From Patescibacteria group bacterium (GTDB lineage: Bacteria > Patescibacteriota > Gracilibacteria > UBA1369), in contig JAHJEW010000106.1 in NCBI GenBank assembly GCA_018825335.1, forward strand, positions 1 to 9,272: 9,272 nucleotides of DNA. The letters run 5' to 3'. Every line of letters starts with the position of its first letter. Positions within the stretch are counted from its first letter, which is position 1. The position numbers were made by a program, and so were the translations under genes. Shown here piece after piece: positions 1 to 6,564 of this stretch. The notes beneath the pieces are model-generated. The model worked only from the letters and a program-made list of their open reading frames with translations, was not told the origin of the DNA and did no database searches.

Positions 1-1
1 G

Positions 2-328
2 TTAGATATTCTTTAATTCTTTTTCCAGTTCCATTTCCACTCCGCCTTTTTCCTCACTTTCCTTCAATTTAAGGACTAATTTTTTATTTTTTCTGGCTTT
101 GGATTTTATCTCTTCCACCAATTCAGGATTGTTGTCGATGGTGATTTTTATGTACTTTTCAGTCATTTTATTTTGACTTTGAAGTTCCTTATACAAAATT
201 CTCAGGACCTTCTCCGGCAACCACTTGCAGTTCAACAGCAGAAAATTTCTGTTGGCTCGTGTTAACAGAATGTTTTTGCCGACCTCGAGAACAAAGAGAT
301 CTACAAGTTTTTTGGGAGCTGCGCTCAT
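2..328 (-). CDS. Small hypothetical protein, Lys/Glu-rich C-terminus
   Basis: I do not recognise this 108-residue protein. The N-terminal half (about residues 5-50) is mostly hydrophobic and helix-prone. The second half, from about residue 56, reads like a short beta strand (YIKITID) followed by a strongly charged Lys/Glu-rich helix running to the end. No catalytic motif, signal peptide or clear transmembrane segment is visible. The stop codon lies at the window edge, so the gene is complete. I chose the ATG at 328 because an extended -10 element (TGATATAAT, 354-362) sits just upstream; a TTG start at 388 would add 20 residues and remains possible, since the frame stays open to about 434. The gene is divergent from the PilB gene. 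No function is assigned; that it is a real gene is moderately likely from its length and plausible composition. Confidence 0.55.
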   Translation of the reverse strand: MSAAPKKLVDLFVLEVGKNILLTRANRNFLLLNCKWLPEKVLRILYKELQSQNKMTEKYIKITIDNNPELVEEIKSKARKNKKLVLKLKESEEKGGVEMELEKELKNI

Positions 329-353
329 AAACAAGGGTTCAAGATATCCCACA

Positions 354-362
354 ATTATATCA
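354..362 (-). promoter_or_regulatory. Extended -10 promoter of the small hypothetical gene
   Basis: The minus strand reads TGATATAAT, a perfect extended -10 (TGnTATAAT), 25 nt before the ATG at 328. The same 11 bases, TGATATAATTG, occur at the recombinase promoter near 6556. There is no good -35 at 17 nt spacing. It lies inside the longer TTG-started reading frame, so it supports the shorter start if functional. Confidence 0.45.
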
Positions 363-416
363 TTTTTTAGCCGTTTCCGCCACGCCAAAAGACGCGGAGT
401 ATTGAGATAAAAGCCC

Positions 417-445
417 TTAAAAAAAAACGAAATTTATGCTAGAAT
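417..445 (+). promoter_or_regulatory. Promoter of the PilB-type ATPase gene
   Basis: A -35 TTAAAA (417-422, 4 of 6 matches to TTGACA), a 17 nt spacer and a -10 TAGAAT (440-445, 5 of 6), the latter preceded by TG at the extended -10 position. This predicts a start of transcription near 452 and a leader of about 36 nt before the ATG at 488. Confidence 0.6.
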
Positions 446-487
446 ATACAGATATCGTTGTGTCTTCACGAATCAATCAACGCAAAA

Positions 488-2353
488 ATGGCCGATCAAG
501 ATCAAAATCCAGCACAGGCTACACAGCCTGAAAAGCAGGCGCCGCAGCCGGACGCCTCGCAGCCACCGGCAGCCGCTGAAGAGCAGACTGAACTCACGCC
601 CATGCAAATTGCACAGGCAGCCGCGCATGCCATTAGAAAAGAAAGGCCCGCGCCGGGAAAACCATTACCTATTGCAGCCCAAAAAGTGCAGGCCGCCGTA
701 AAAACCGGTCCTGCGGAAACTTCAAAAGAAAAACTCGGAAAAATCAATCGCGAATTCAAAGAAAAAGAAACCGCGCGCCGCGCCCGCGAACTTGGCATGG
801 CCTATATTAACATCGCCATTACGCCGATTAACCCGGACCTGCTAAGACTTATCCCTCCGGATGTTGCAAAGACGGCGCTGATTTTACCGTTCTTCCGTCT
901 GGGAAATAAACTTAGGGTAACGGTTGCCGATCCGGAAAACGCCGAAACCAAAAAAGTAATCGAACAACTAAAGCAGGCCGGATTTGCCATCAACGTTAAT
1001 CTGTCGTCCGACGTCGCACTTTTGGAGGCGATGCGCCTGTACGAATCCGAGCAATATAAAGTGAAAAAAGAAATCACGACAACCCTGGACGAAGAAAAAA
1101 TAAAAGCATTCGAAAAAGAAATCCAGGACTTAAAATCGCTTGAAAAAAGAATAAAAACCCTCACTTCCGAAGAGGCGGTATACCTCATAAACGTCGGGGC
1201 TCTAAAAACCGGCGCCTCCGACATCCATTTTGAGCCCGAAGAACAAACCGTAAGCATGCGCTTTAGAATAGACGGTATTCTGCATAAAATATTTGAAATC
1301 GACAAGAAAACATACAGCAACATCGCAAACCAGATCAAATATCAGTGCAAAATGAAACTGAACATCACCAACGAACCGCAGGATGGCAGGTATAGTTTTA
1401 TTGTAAACGAAAGGAAAATCGACCTTCGTATTTCCGTACTGCCGACCGAATACGGGGAAACGTTTGTCTGTCGATTGCTGGACAGCGAACGTCACACCGC
1501 CGAGTTTGAAGAAATGGGATTTAGCGGATCGGCATTGGCACACGTAAAACATATTCTCAATATTAAGAACGGAATGATTCTGATCACGGGTCCCACCGGA
1601 TCCGGAAAAACAACGACTCTGTACCAGTTTTTGGACAAATTCAACAAGCCGGAAAATAAAGTAATTACACTGGAAGATCCGATTGAATATCACCTTAAAG
1701 GTATTTCACAAAGCCAGATTAACGAAAAACGCGGTTACGATTTTGCCAATGGACTGCGTGCAATTCTTCGTCAGGATCCGGACATTGTAATGATAGGTGA
1801 AATCCGTGATCTTGAAACGGCTGAAACCTCGGCCCAGGCGGCCCTTACCGGACACGTTCTTTTGAGTACATTGCATACAAACAGCGCAATAGAAGCAATA
1901 CCGCGGTTAATCAACATTGGCCTGCCGCCTTTCATGGTGGCTCCCGCGCTTGACACCATTATCGCGCAGCGACTGGTTAGAAAATTCTGCCCAAAATGCA
2001 GTGAACTTGAGACCGTTGGAGAAGCGAAAAAAGCGGAGCTGGAAAGTAAATTGGAATTTATAAAGAACATTCAGCCTTCTTTAAAACTGGAAATTCCGGA
2101 AAAGCTGCCCGTGGCAAAAGGATGCGATGTTTGCAGCCATACCGGATACAAGGGGCGAATCGCGGTGGTGGAAGTTCTGGATGTTGATAACGAAATGAAA
2201 AGACTGATTCTGGAAAAAGCCAGTTCCATGAAAATGATAGAGGCCGCGCGTAAAAAAGGTATGCTCACAATGTATGAGGATGGAATTATTAAGGTAATTC
2301 AGGGATTAACCAGTCTGACCGAAGTCCACCGCGTAACTGCGATTAACGTATAA
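488..2353 (+). CDS. pilB: Type IV pilus assembly / type II secretion ATPase, PilB/GspE family
   Basis: This 621-residue protein is a hexameric secretion ATPase of the PilB/GspE family. In type IV pili it works at the cytoplasmic face of the inner membrane and drives pilin polymerisation by ATP hydrolysis. Residues 1-80 are a Gln/Ala/Pro-rich, probably disordered leader. An N-terminal T2SSE_N/MshEN-like domain follows at about 85-190, then a charged helical linker and the catalytic core from about 225. Visible motifs are GASDIHFEP (242-250), Walker A GPTGSGKT (368-375), Walker B DIVMIGE (432-438), the His box with H456 and H463, and a zinc tetracysteine (C501, C504, C546, C549). The four cysteines favour PilB/GspE over the retraction ATPase PilT. 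I chose the ATG at 488 over an in-frame TTG at 458 because the promoter start would fall almost on the TTG. The 3' end overlaps dprA by 11 bp. No other pilus gene is in the window. Confidence 0.93.
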   Translation: MADQDQNPAQATQPEKQAPQPDASQPPAAAEEQTELTPMQIAQAAAHAIRKERPAPGKPLPIAAQKVQAAVKTGPAETSKEKLGKINREFKEKETARRARELGMAYINIAITPINPDLLRLIPPDVAKTALILPFFRLGNKLRVTVADPENAETKKVIEQLKQAGFAINVNLSSDVALLEAMRLYESEQYKVKKEITTTLDEEKIKAFEKEIQDLKSLEKRIKTLTSEEAVYLINVGALKTGASDIHFEPEEQTVSMRFRIDGILHKIFEIDKKTYSNIANQIKYQCKMKLNITNEPQDGRYSFIVNERKIDLRISVLPTEYGETFVCRLLDSERHTAEFEEMGFSGSALAHVKHILNIKNGMILITGPTGSGKTTTLYQFLDKFNKPENKVITLEDPIEYHLKGISQSQINEKRGYDFANGLRAILRQDPDIVMIGEIRDLETAETSAQAALTGHVLLSTLHTNSAIEAIPRLINIGLPPFMVAPALDTIIAQRLVRKFCPKCSELETVGEAKKAELESKLEFIKNIQPSLKLEIPEKLPVAKGCDVCSHTGYKGRIAVVEVLDVDNEMKRLILEKASSMKMIEAARKKGMLTMYEDGIIKVIQGLTSLTEVHRVTAINV

Positions 2354-3203
2354 TTTCAAATCGGCCGTCGGGCAGTTTGCGCACAAGGGCGCGCAGTTCC
2401 AGCATACTCAAAATGGCGTTCAGCTCATGCACGGGTAGCCCGCTTTTCTCTAAAATATCCGAAACAAAATGCGCGCCTTTGCCCCGCTGCGCGCCCGTTT
2501 CCAGCAGCCCAAGCACTTCGGTCTCTTTATCATTCAAAAGTTCCATCTGGGCGGCGCGGCGGTCCAGCCCCAGATCCTCCATAAGTCCTTCCAAAGAAAC
2601 AATAGGACGCGCCATATCTTTTTTAATCAGCGAAAGAACGCCGCGCGCCTGCAGGCGGGTAATATCCCCCACCAGCGCGTAAACATCGCGACCCTGATCA
2701 AAAGCGTGCCGCGCCGTAATAAGAGCACCGGACTTTTCCTTTGCCTCAATAACAATGGTTGCCTTACATAAGCCCGAAATAATACGGTTGCGCTCAAGAA
2801 ATCTATATCTGTGCGCGGAGTCGAAACATTCATATTCGGAAAGCAGCGCGCCGCCGCCCGCAATAATATTTTCAGCCAGCCCGGCGTGCGAAGAAGGCGT
2901 TACGCGGTCAACTCCGGAGGCCAAAACGGCAATAGTGGGCTTGCCAAGATCAAGGGCCGCCCTGTGCGCCTGAGCGTCCACGCCAAATGCAAGTCCGCTA
3001 ACAATAACCGCGCCAGCTTCCGCCAGCGCGGAAGAAATATCATAGGCCATTTCCAGGCCATAGCGCGAAGGCAGCCTTGTGCCCACAATCGCGATACACA
3101 TGGCATCCGCGCACAGGGCGGCTCCCCGCTTATACATCATGCGCGGCGGATCCGGGATCTCCCGCAAAAACGGCGGCAAATCATTAAACCCAAGAGTATC
3201 CAT
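2343..3203 (-). CDS. dprA: DNA processing protein DprA/Smf (short form)
   Basis: DprA binds single-stranded DNA entering the cell during natural transformation and loads RecA onto it. The 286-residue product shows the DprA Rossmann fold: IVGTR (39-43), SGLAFGVDAQAH (69-80), a region around GVDRVTPSSHAGL (97-109), FLERNRIISGL (135-145) and SGALITARHA (158-167). A C-terminal winged-helix (DML1-like) domain spans about 221-286. It lacks the N-terminal SAM-like domain of many homologues, which I judge normal for small-genome lineages. The ATG at 3203 is preferred: the only longer start, a GTG at 3230, lies inside the terminator hairpin and would encode hairpin sequence. That terminator sits directly upstream, so transcription needs read-through or a promoter within it. 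The 3' end overlaps pilB tail-to-tail. Family assignment is secure; a role in transformation here is inferred. Confidence 0.95.
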   Translation of the reverse strand: MDTLGFNDLPPFLREIPDPPRMMYKRGAALCADAMCIAIVGTRLPSRYGLEMAYDISSALAEAGAVIVSGLAFGVDAQAHRAALDLGKPTIAVLASGVDRVTPSSHAGLAENIIAGGGALLSEYECFDSAHRYRFLERNRIISGLCKATIVIEAKEKSGALITARHAFDQGRDVYALVGDITRLQARGVLSLIKKDMARPIVSLEGLMEDLGLDRRAAQMELLNDKETEVLGLLETGAQRGKGAHFVSDILEKSGLPVHELNAILSMLELRALVRKLPDGRFEIIR

Positions 3204-3208
3204 AAAAC

Positions 3209-3241
3209 AAAAAAAAGCGGCTAACCCCACTATAGCCGCTT
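3209..3241 (-). terminator. Rho-independent terminator between the 150-residue gene and dprA
   Basis: On the minus strand a perfect 9 bp stem, AAGCGGCTA (3233-3241) pairing with TAGCCGCTT (3215-3223), has a 9 nt loop and is followed by eight T residues (3209-3216; the first two also close the stem). It lies about 40 nt after the stop of the 150-residue gene, as expected for its terminator. The T-run ends five bases before the dprA ATG. Confidence 0.9.
3229..3234 (-). promoter_or_regulatory. Possible dprA -10 element inside the terminator
   Basis: The minus strand carries TATAGT (5 of 6 to the consensus -10) across the first stem arm and loop of the terminator, 25 nt before the dprA ATG. That spacing matches other promoters in the window. 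No convincing -35 is present, so this is a weak call, made because dprA has no other visible promoter. Confidence 0.25.
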
Positions 3242-3282
3242 CACATTAACAAAAGATAAATTTTTACATTTTTCCAGCGCTT

Positions 3283-3735
3283 CTACTCTTCATCACGGTC
3301 CATGTAATTGCGGGGCTTCAGCTGCTCCTGAATAACCGCAAATTCTGCTTCGGTTAATTTACCGCTTGTAACATCCAGAAGAGCCTGCTCTAAAATACTT
3401 TCTCTGGTTGCGTCAATCATACCTTTTCGATTTAGTTCAACTGTTTTTCTGAGATAGTTTACACTCGCCGGCACCGCATTTTCCCCCGAAACAGGCTCAC
3501 CCTCCTCATCCCCGGATCTTAGAGTCTCAAGCGTCGCCCGCACTTCGCTCTGTACGGACCTTGGATCAGGTTCCAAAGAATCGTGAAACTCTTTAATCCC
3601 TTCGAGCCTGTCATATAAACACCCAAGATCCGCCCATGCCTCTTTCATAACGCGAAGCGCGCCCTTTTTCATAACGGGAGTCCCGGTTGGAGGAAGTTCA
3701 CTCAAATCTTTAATAGCCAATCTTTCTGCAGCCAT
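3283..3735 (-). CDS. Hypothetical acidic protein, 150 residues
   Basis: I do not recognise a family. The protein is soluble-looking, with no signal peptide or membrane segment. Residues 22-58 are predicted-helical (MKKGALRVMKEAWADLGCLYDRLEGIKEF); 74-92 is an acidic, Gly/Ser/Pro-containing probable linker; and 92-140 is helical, ending in ILEQALLDVTSGKLTEAEF, which faintly resembles the two-helix SHOCT-type hairpin (a short Leu-rich helix, then G-x-LT-x-x-EF). That likeness is too short to name a function. The frame is open to 3864, but those upstream residues run back into purM, so I chose the ATG at 3735, just after a promoter at 3766-3793. A strong terminator follows the gene, making it a self-contained single-gene unit. 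Composition suggests a true gene. Confidence 0.72.
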   Translation of the reverse strand: MAAERLAIKDLSELPPTGTPVMKKGALRVMKEAWADLGCLYDRLEGIKEFHDSLEPDPRSVQSEVRATLETLRSGDEEGEPVSGENAVPASVNYLRKTVELNRKGMIDATRESILEQALLDVTSGKLTEAEFAVIQEQLKPRNYMDRDEE

Positions 3736-3765
3736 AACAAAATGGTTAATAATAAAAGGAAGCGC

Positions 3766-3793
3766 ATTATAAAAGCAATTACGAAAATTGCAA
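3766..3793 (-). promoter_or_regulatory. Promoter of the 150-residue hypothetical gene
   Basis: On the minus strand, a -35 TTGCAA (3788-3793), a 16 nt spacer and a perfect -10 TATAAT (3766-3771), placed 30 nt before the ATG at 3735. The -35 and spacer fall in the final codons and stop of purM. The same TTGCAA is used at the SLH gene promoter. Confidence 0.65.
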
Positions 3794-4846
3794 GACTTTC
3801 CCGCATTGAAATTTCCCGCGGCTGACCAGCCGGACCCCTTTTTCCTTCGTAACGCGCCCGACAACCTGCGTCTTAATGCCCAAAGCCGTCATACTTTTTT
3901 CGATCTTGGCGGACTCATTACTAATAATCAGCATGCCGACGCCCATATTCCAGGTTTTGTAAGCCTCGATGTCCGCCACTTTCCCAAGCCCCTGCAGATC
4001 CAGCATCATTTTATGCGGAGGGAAAAGATTATTCAGTTCCGCGCCGTAGCCGCCAAGAACCCGCGTGATATTCCCCGGAATCCCGCCGCCGGTAACGTGT
4101 GCAAGCGCCTTAATCGCAACCTTGCGTTTCTCCCCATACCTTCCAAGCAGCTCCAAAAGAGCCGCTGAATAAATTATCGATGGCGCCAGAACGGCTTCCC
4201 CCCAGCTTTTTCGCGCATCAAACTTTTTCGCAAACCACTTCGTCCCAAAGTTTTTCCTTAAAATATACCGGACAAGACTAAATCCGTTCGACCTAAAGCC
4301 GCGGCTGCGAAGCGCAATAATTTTGTCTCCCGGCCGCACGCTCCGGCCTGTAATAAACCTGGTTTTTCCCACGATCCCGACGGCCGCGGCGTTCCACGAA
4401 TTACCTTTCATCAGATCCGGCATCTCCGCAATTTCGCCGCCGGGGATGACAACTTTTTGCTGTATGCAAGCCTTCCTAAGCCCATCCATCATCGGGCCGA
4501 TCGCGTCCGCGGAAACCTTGTTTGTATCAATTGTATTTGTAATGGAAACAGTTTCGGCCCCGACGCAAATCGCGTCATCGGCCACCATAGCCAGAAGATC
4601 AAATCCAAGCGTGTCATATTTCTTCATCGCTTCAGCCACCGCGATTTTGGAACCAACCCCGTCGCAATTCTGGATCAGATAAAACTTCCCGAAATCAAGC
4701 GCTCCGCTGAATCCCCCGTCCATAACAACCGGCTTGCCAATCAGTCCCTTGCGCGATGGAAAAGTCTTTTTCGCGGCGCCGTAAGCCAGCGCGCTGCAGC
4801 GGTCGCCCATACTTATATTCACTCCCGATTCTTTATATGTCGCCAT
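3779..4846 (-). CDS. purM: Phosphoribosylformylglycinamidine cyclo-ligase (AIR synthetase), divergent
   Basis: PurM closes the imidazole ring of FGAM with ATP to give AIR, in cytoplasmic de novo purine synthesis. The 355-residue length is normal for the family. Visible motifs are YKESGVNI (4-11), DGVGSK (62-67), GGEIAEMP (136-143), SNGFSLVR (186-193), HVTGGGIPGNI (250-260) and NMGVGM (300-305). Two family positions differ from the E. coli pattern as I recall it: the residue before SNG is Arg185 rather than His, and GGETAEMP has Ile139 for Thr. The segment around 88-112 is also divergent. It starts 15 nt after the ftsE stop and is probably co-transcribed with it. No other pur gene is nearby, so it is either part of a scattered pathway or a repurposed PurM-fold enzyme. 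PurM is by far the closest family among its relatives (PurL, ThiL, SelD, HypE). Confidence 0.9.
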   Translation of the reverse strand: MATYKESGVNISMGDRCSALAYGAAKKTFPSRKGLIGKPVVMDGGFSGALDFGKFYLIQNCDGVGSKIAVAEAMKKYDTLGFDLLAMVADDAICVGAETVSITNTIDTNKVSADAIGPMMDGLRKACIQQKVVIPGGEIAEMPDLMKGNSWNAAAVGIVGKTRFITGRSVRPGDKIIALRSRGFRSNGFSLVRYILRKNFGTKWFAKKFDARKSWGEAVLAPSIIYSAALLELLGRYGEKRKVAIKALAHVTGGGIPGNITRVLGGYGAELNNLFPPHKMMLDLQGLGKVADIEAYKTWNMGVGMLIISNESAKIEKSMTALGIKTQVVGRVTKEKGVRLVSRGKFQCGKVLQFS

Positions 4847-4861
4847 AATAAAATCCAGAAA

Positions 4862-5539
4862 TTAAGGATTATATCCGGCCGCTTTACGATCGCTGACAAC
4901 ACGGCCGCCGTCCAGTTTAATTACCCTTCGCTTAATAAAGTCCACCAGATCTTTGTTGTGTGTGGTCAAAATTACGGTGGTGCCGCTCTCATTGATTTTC
5001 AGCAGCAGTTCAATGATTTCAAGCGCCGTGTCCGGATCCAGATTCCCTGTAGGTTCATCCGCGACAATAAGTCCGGGATTATGCACCAGGGCCCGCGCAA
5101 TCGCAGTACGCTGTTTTTCACCGCCGGAAAGCTGATGGGGAAACTGGTGCTGTTTCTTGCCAAGTCCCACAATTGCAAGAACCTCATGCGCGCGATTCTT
5201 CACCTCTTCCCTCTCAAACCCGCAGACTTCCAGCGCGAAAGCCACATTTTCAAAAACATTTTTCTGATTCAAAAGCTTGTAATCCTGAAAAACCACGCCG
5301 ATTCTGCGGCGGAAATACTGGAGCGCGCGGCCCCGCATATTATTCACCGTGTACCCGTCAATCTTGATATTGCCGGAAACAATCGGCTCCGCGCCGATAA
5401 GCGAATAAACCAGCGTCGATTTTCCCGCGCCGGAAGGGCCTATTAAAGTCACAAACTCACCCGCTTTCACATTGAAAGTAACTTTATCCAGAACCTTTGT
5501 GTCCCCGTATTTTTTGGTGACGTTTTCAAATTCGATCAT
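4862..5539 (-). CDS. ftsE: Cell division ATP-binding protein FtsE
   Basis: FtsE is the ABC ATPase that, with the membrane protein FtsX, controls peptidoglycan hydrolases at the division septum. The 225-residue product has the usual length and a complete ABC set: Walker A GPSGAGKS (34-41), Q-loop Q85, signature LSGGEKQR (137-144), Walker B LIVADE (157-162) with the catalytic Glu162 followed by PTGNLDP, and the H-loop His194. The start MIEFENVTKKYG is the characteristic FtsE beginning; the open frame continues upstream into the recombinase gene, but that part is promoter and repeat DNA. A promoter lies at 5561-5589. Unusually, the next gene is purM and not ftsX, so the partner must be elsewhere. 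A related MacB/LolD-type ATPase is the main alternative, but those also normally neighbour their permease. Confidence 0.88.
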   Translation of the reverse strand: MIEFENVTKKYGDTKVLDKVTFNVKAGEFVTLIGPSGAGKSTLVYSLIGAEPIVSGNIKIDGYTVNNMRGRALQYFRRRIGVVFQDYKLLNQKNVFENVAFALEVCGFEREEVKNRAHEVLAIVGLGKKQHQFPHQLSGGEKQRTAIARALVHNPGLIVADEPTGNLDPDTALEIIELLLKINESGTTVILTTHNKDLVDFIKRRVIKLDGGRVVSDRKAAGYNP

Positions 5540-5560
5540 GGAAAATCTTAAAACGCCACT

Positions 5561-5589
5561 ACTATAAATGAAAGATACAAAAAGACCAA
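5561..5589 (-). promoter_or_regulatory. Promoter of ftsE (and purM)
   Basis: On the minus strand a -10 TATAGT (5561-5566, 5 of 6) lies 17 nt after a weak -35 TTGGTC (5584-5589, 3 of 6). It is 21 nt before the ftsE ATG, so the leader would be about 15 nt with no Shine-Dalgarno sequence. Confidence 0.4.
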
Positions 5590-5598
5590 CAGCAAAAC

Positions 5599-5629
5599 CG
5601 ACAAGCATTGTCGCCCGACAAGCCTTGTC
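5599..5629. repeat. Two tandem short dyads at the recombinase/ftsE junction
   Basis: Two near-identical palindromes sit side by side: CGACAA-GCA-TTGTCG (5599-5613, 6 bp arms) and GACAAG-C-CTTGTC (5617-5629, 6 bp arms). As direct repeats they are offset by 17 bp (CGACAAGCATTGTC and CGACAAGCCTTGTC). They lie immediately upstream of the ftsE -35 and overlap the recombinase stop. They could be an operator pair or form RNA hairpins; the following T-run (TTTT) is too short for a confident terminator. Confidence 0.6.
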
Positions 5630-6548
5630 AGCGGTGAAATTCATCATGAACCTCCTTCAGCCGCTTATTGGTAAGATGAGTGTAAATCTGCGTAGTAGTA
5701 ATCGATGCGTGCCCGAGCATTTCCTGCACGCTGCGAATATCCGCACCGTTAATCAGAAGTTCCGTGGCGAAACTATGCCGCAGCACATGAGGCGTTACTT
5801 TTTTGATGATTCCGGCGCGCCGCGCATAGCCGCGCACAAGGTATTGAACCATCACATTACTTAATCTTCGTTTTTCACCCATGGTAATATCATCGCCCTT
5901 TTTCCCGCGGCGATAATTCAAAAACAGCGGATTAAAATTGTCATCCCGCGCCGCCAGATATTTTTCAATCGCGCGCGCGGCGCGCCCGGAAAGAAAAACA
6001 ATGCGAGGCTTTTTGCCCTTGCCGCGGACCATAAACTCCTTTCTTGAAAGATCAACCTGGTCACGGTTCAAACCCGTAAGCTCACTCACGCGCAGACCGG
6101 TCGAATATAAAGTTTCCAGAATGGCCGCGTCCCTGATCTTCCGCACCGAATCAGACCCCGCCCCCACCTGGGCAAAAAGCCGCTCCAGCTCCTCGCGGCT
6201 CAAATACTCAACAGTCCGCGCCTCAATCTTGCTCAAATCAATCTTCTCCGGAGCCAGCGACTTAAGGTCATTTTTCACGCACCACTTCAAAAAAGCCCGC
6301 AGCGCAATAACGTGATAATTCTGCGTCTTGACACTTAGAAGCTGCTTCCCTTTATCATCACTTAAACGATTCAAAAAAAGCCGAAAATCCTGTACCAGAT
6401 CCAAAGAAATATCGCCAAGCGCCCTGTCCCCGACAAAATCGCAAAATCGCCCCAGATAATGAGTATAATTCTCCAAAGTTTTCCCCGACTGATTCCTGGC
6501 GATCTCCGCATGCTCCAAAAACCGCCGCGTCGCTTCTTTAAGTTTCAT
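5628..6548 (-). CDS. xerC: Tyrosine recombinase XerC/XerD-like
   Basis: Xer recombinases resolve chromosome dimers by strand exchange at dif sites. The 306-residue protein has the standard two-domain build: an N-terminal SAM-like DNA-binding core domain (about 3-95) and a C-terminal catalytic domain (about 115-300). The full catalytic set is present: Arg153 in STGLRVSEL, Lys177 in RGKGKK, His254 and Arg257 in TPHVLRH, His280 in LGHAS, and nucleophile Tyr289 in TQIYTHL. The extra basic stretch at 211-228 (NYRRGKKGDD and on) is slightly longer than in E. coli XerD. The ATG at 6548 follows a perfect -10 by only 7 nt, so the mRNA looks leaderless. It is divergent from the SLH gene. Integrase function cannot be excluded, but length, housekeeping neighbours and lack of mobile-element features favour the chromosomal Xer. 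XerC versus XerD cannot be decided. Confidence 0.92.
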   Translation of the reverse strand: MKLKEATRRFLEHAEIARNQSGKTLENYTHYLGRFCDFVGDRALGDISLDLVQDFRLFLNRLSDDKGKQLLSVKTQNYHVIALRAFLKWCVKNDLKSLAPEKIDLSKIEARTVEYLSREELERLFAQVGAGSDSVRKIRDAAILETLYSTGLRVSELTGLNRDQVDLSRKEFMVRGKGKKPRIVFLSGRAARAIEKYLAARDDNFNPLFLNYRRGKKGDDITMGEKRRLSNVMVQYLVRGYARRAGIIKKVTPHVLRHSFATELLINGADIRSVQEMLGHASITTTQIYTHLTNKRLKEVHDEFHR

Positions 6549-6555
6549 AACAGCA

Positions 6556-6564
6556 ATTATATCA
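6556..6564 (-). promoter_or_regulatory. Extended -10 promoter of the Xer gene (leaderless)
   Basis: The minus strand reads TGATATAAT, a perfect extended -10 with TATAAT at 6556-6561. Only 7 nt separate it from the ATG at 6548, which puts the transcription start on or next to the A of the start codon. The -35 region is poor, as is common for extended -10 promoters. Confidence 0.65.

Noticed and set aside
458..487. A TTG start at 458 for the PilB-type ATPase.
   Set aside because: The predicted transcription start is about 452, so TTG would need almost leaderless use of a weak codon, while the ATG at 488 begins a plausible leader.
3204..3230. A GTG start at 3230 for dprA.
   Set aside because: The added nine residues are encoded by the terminator loop, stem and T-run and have no family support.
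3736..3864. A longer start for the 150-residue protein, adding 43 residues from inside purM.
   Set aside because: It would overlap the purM 3' end in another frame, and the promoter at 3766-3793 lies within the added part. The ATG at 3735 fits both.
4457..5446. A 329-residue open frame on the plus strand across purM and ftsE.
   Set aside because: It is antisense to two clear conserved genes, its translation has no recognisable domain, and it is rich in His, Arg and Pro as expected for a shadow frame.
5540..5647. An in-frame N-terminal extension of FtsE containing a hydrophobic, membrane-like stretch (MLVGFAVGLFVSFIYSSGV).
   Set aside because: FtsE family proteins begin at MIEFENV, and the extension runs through the recombinase stop, the tandem dyads and the ftsE promoter. 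The hydrophobic look comes from T-rich non-coding DNA.
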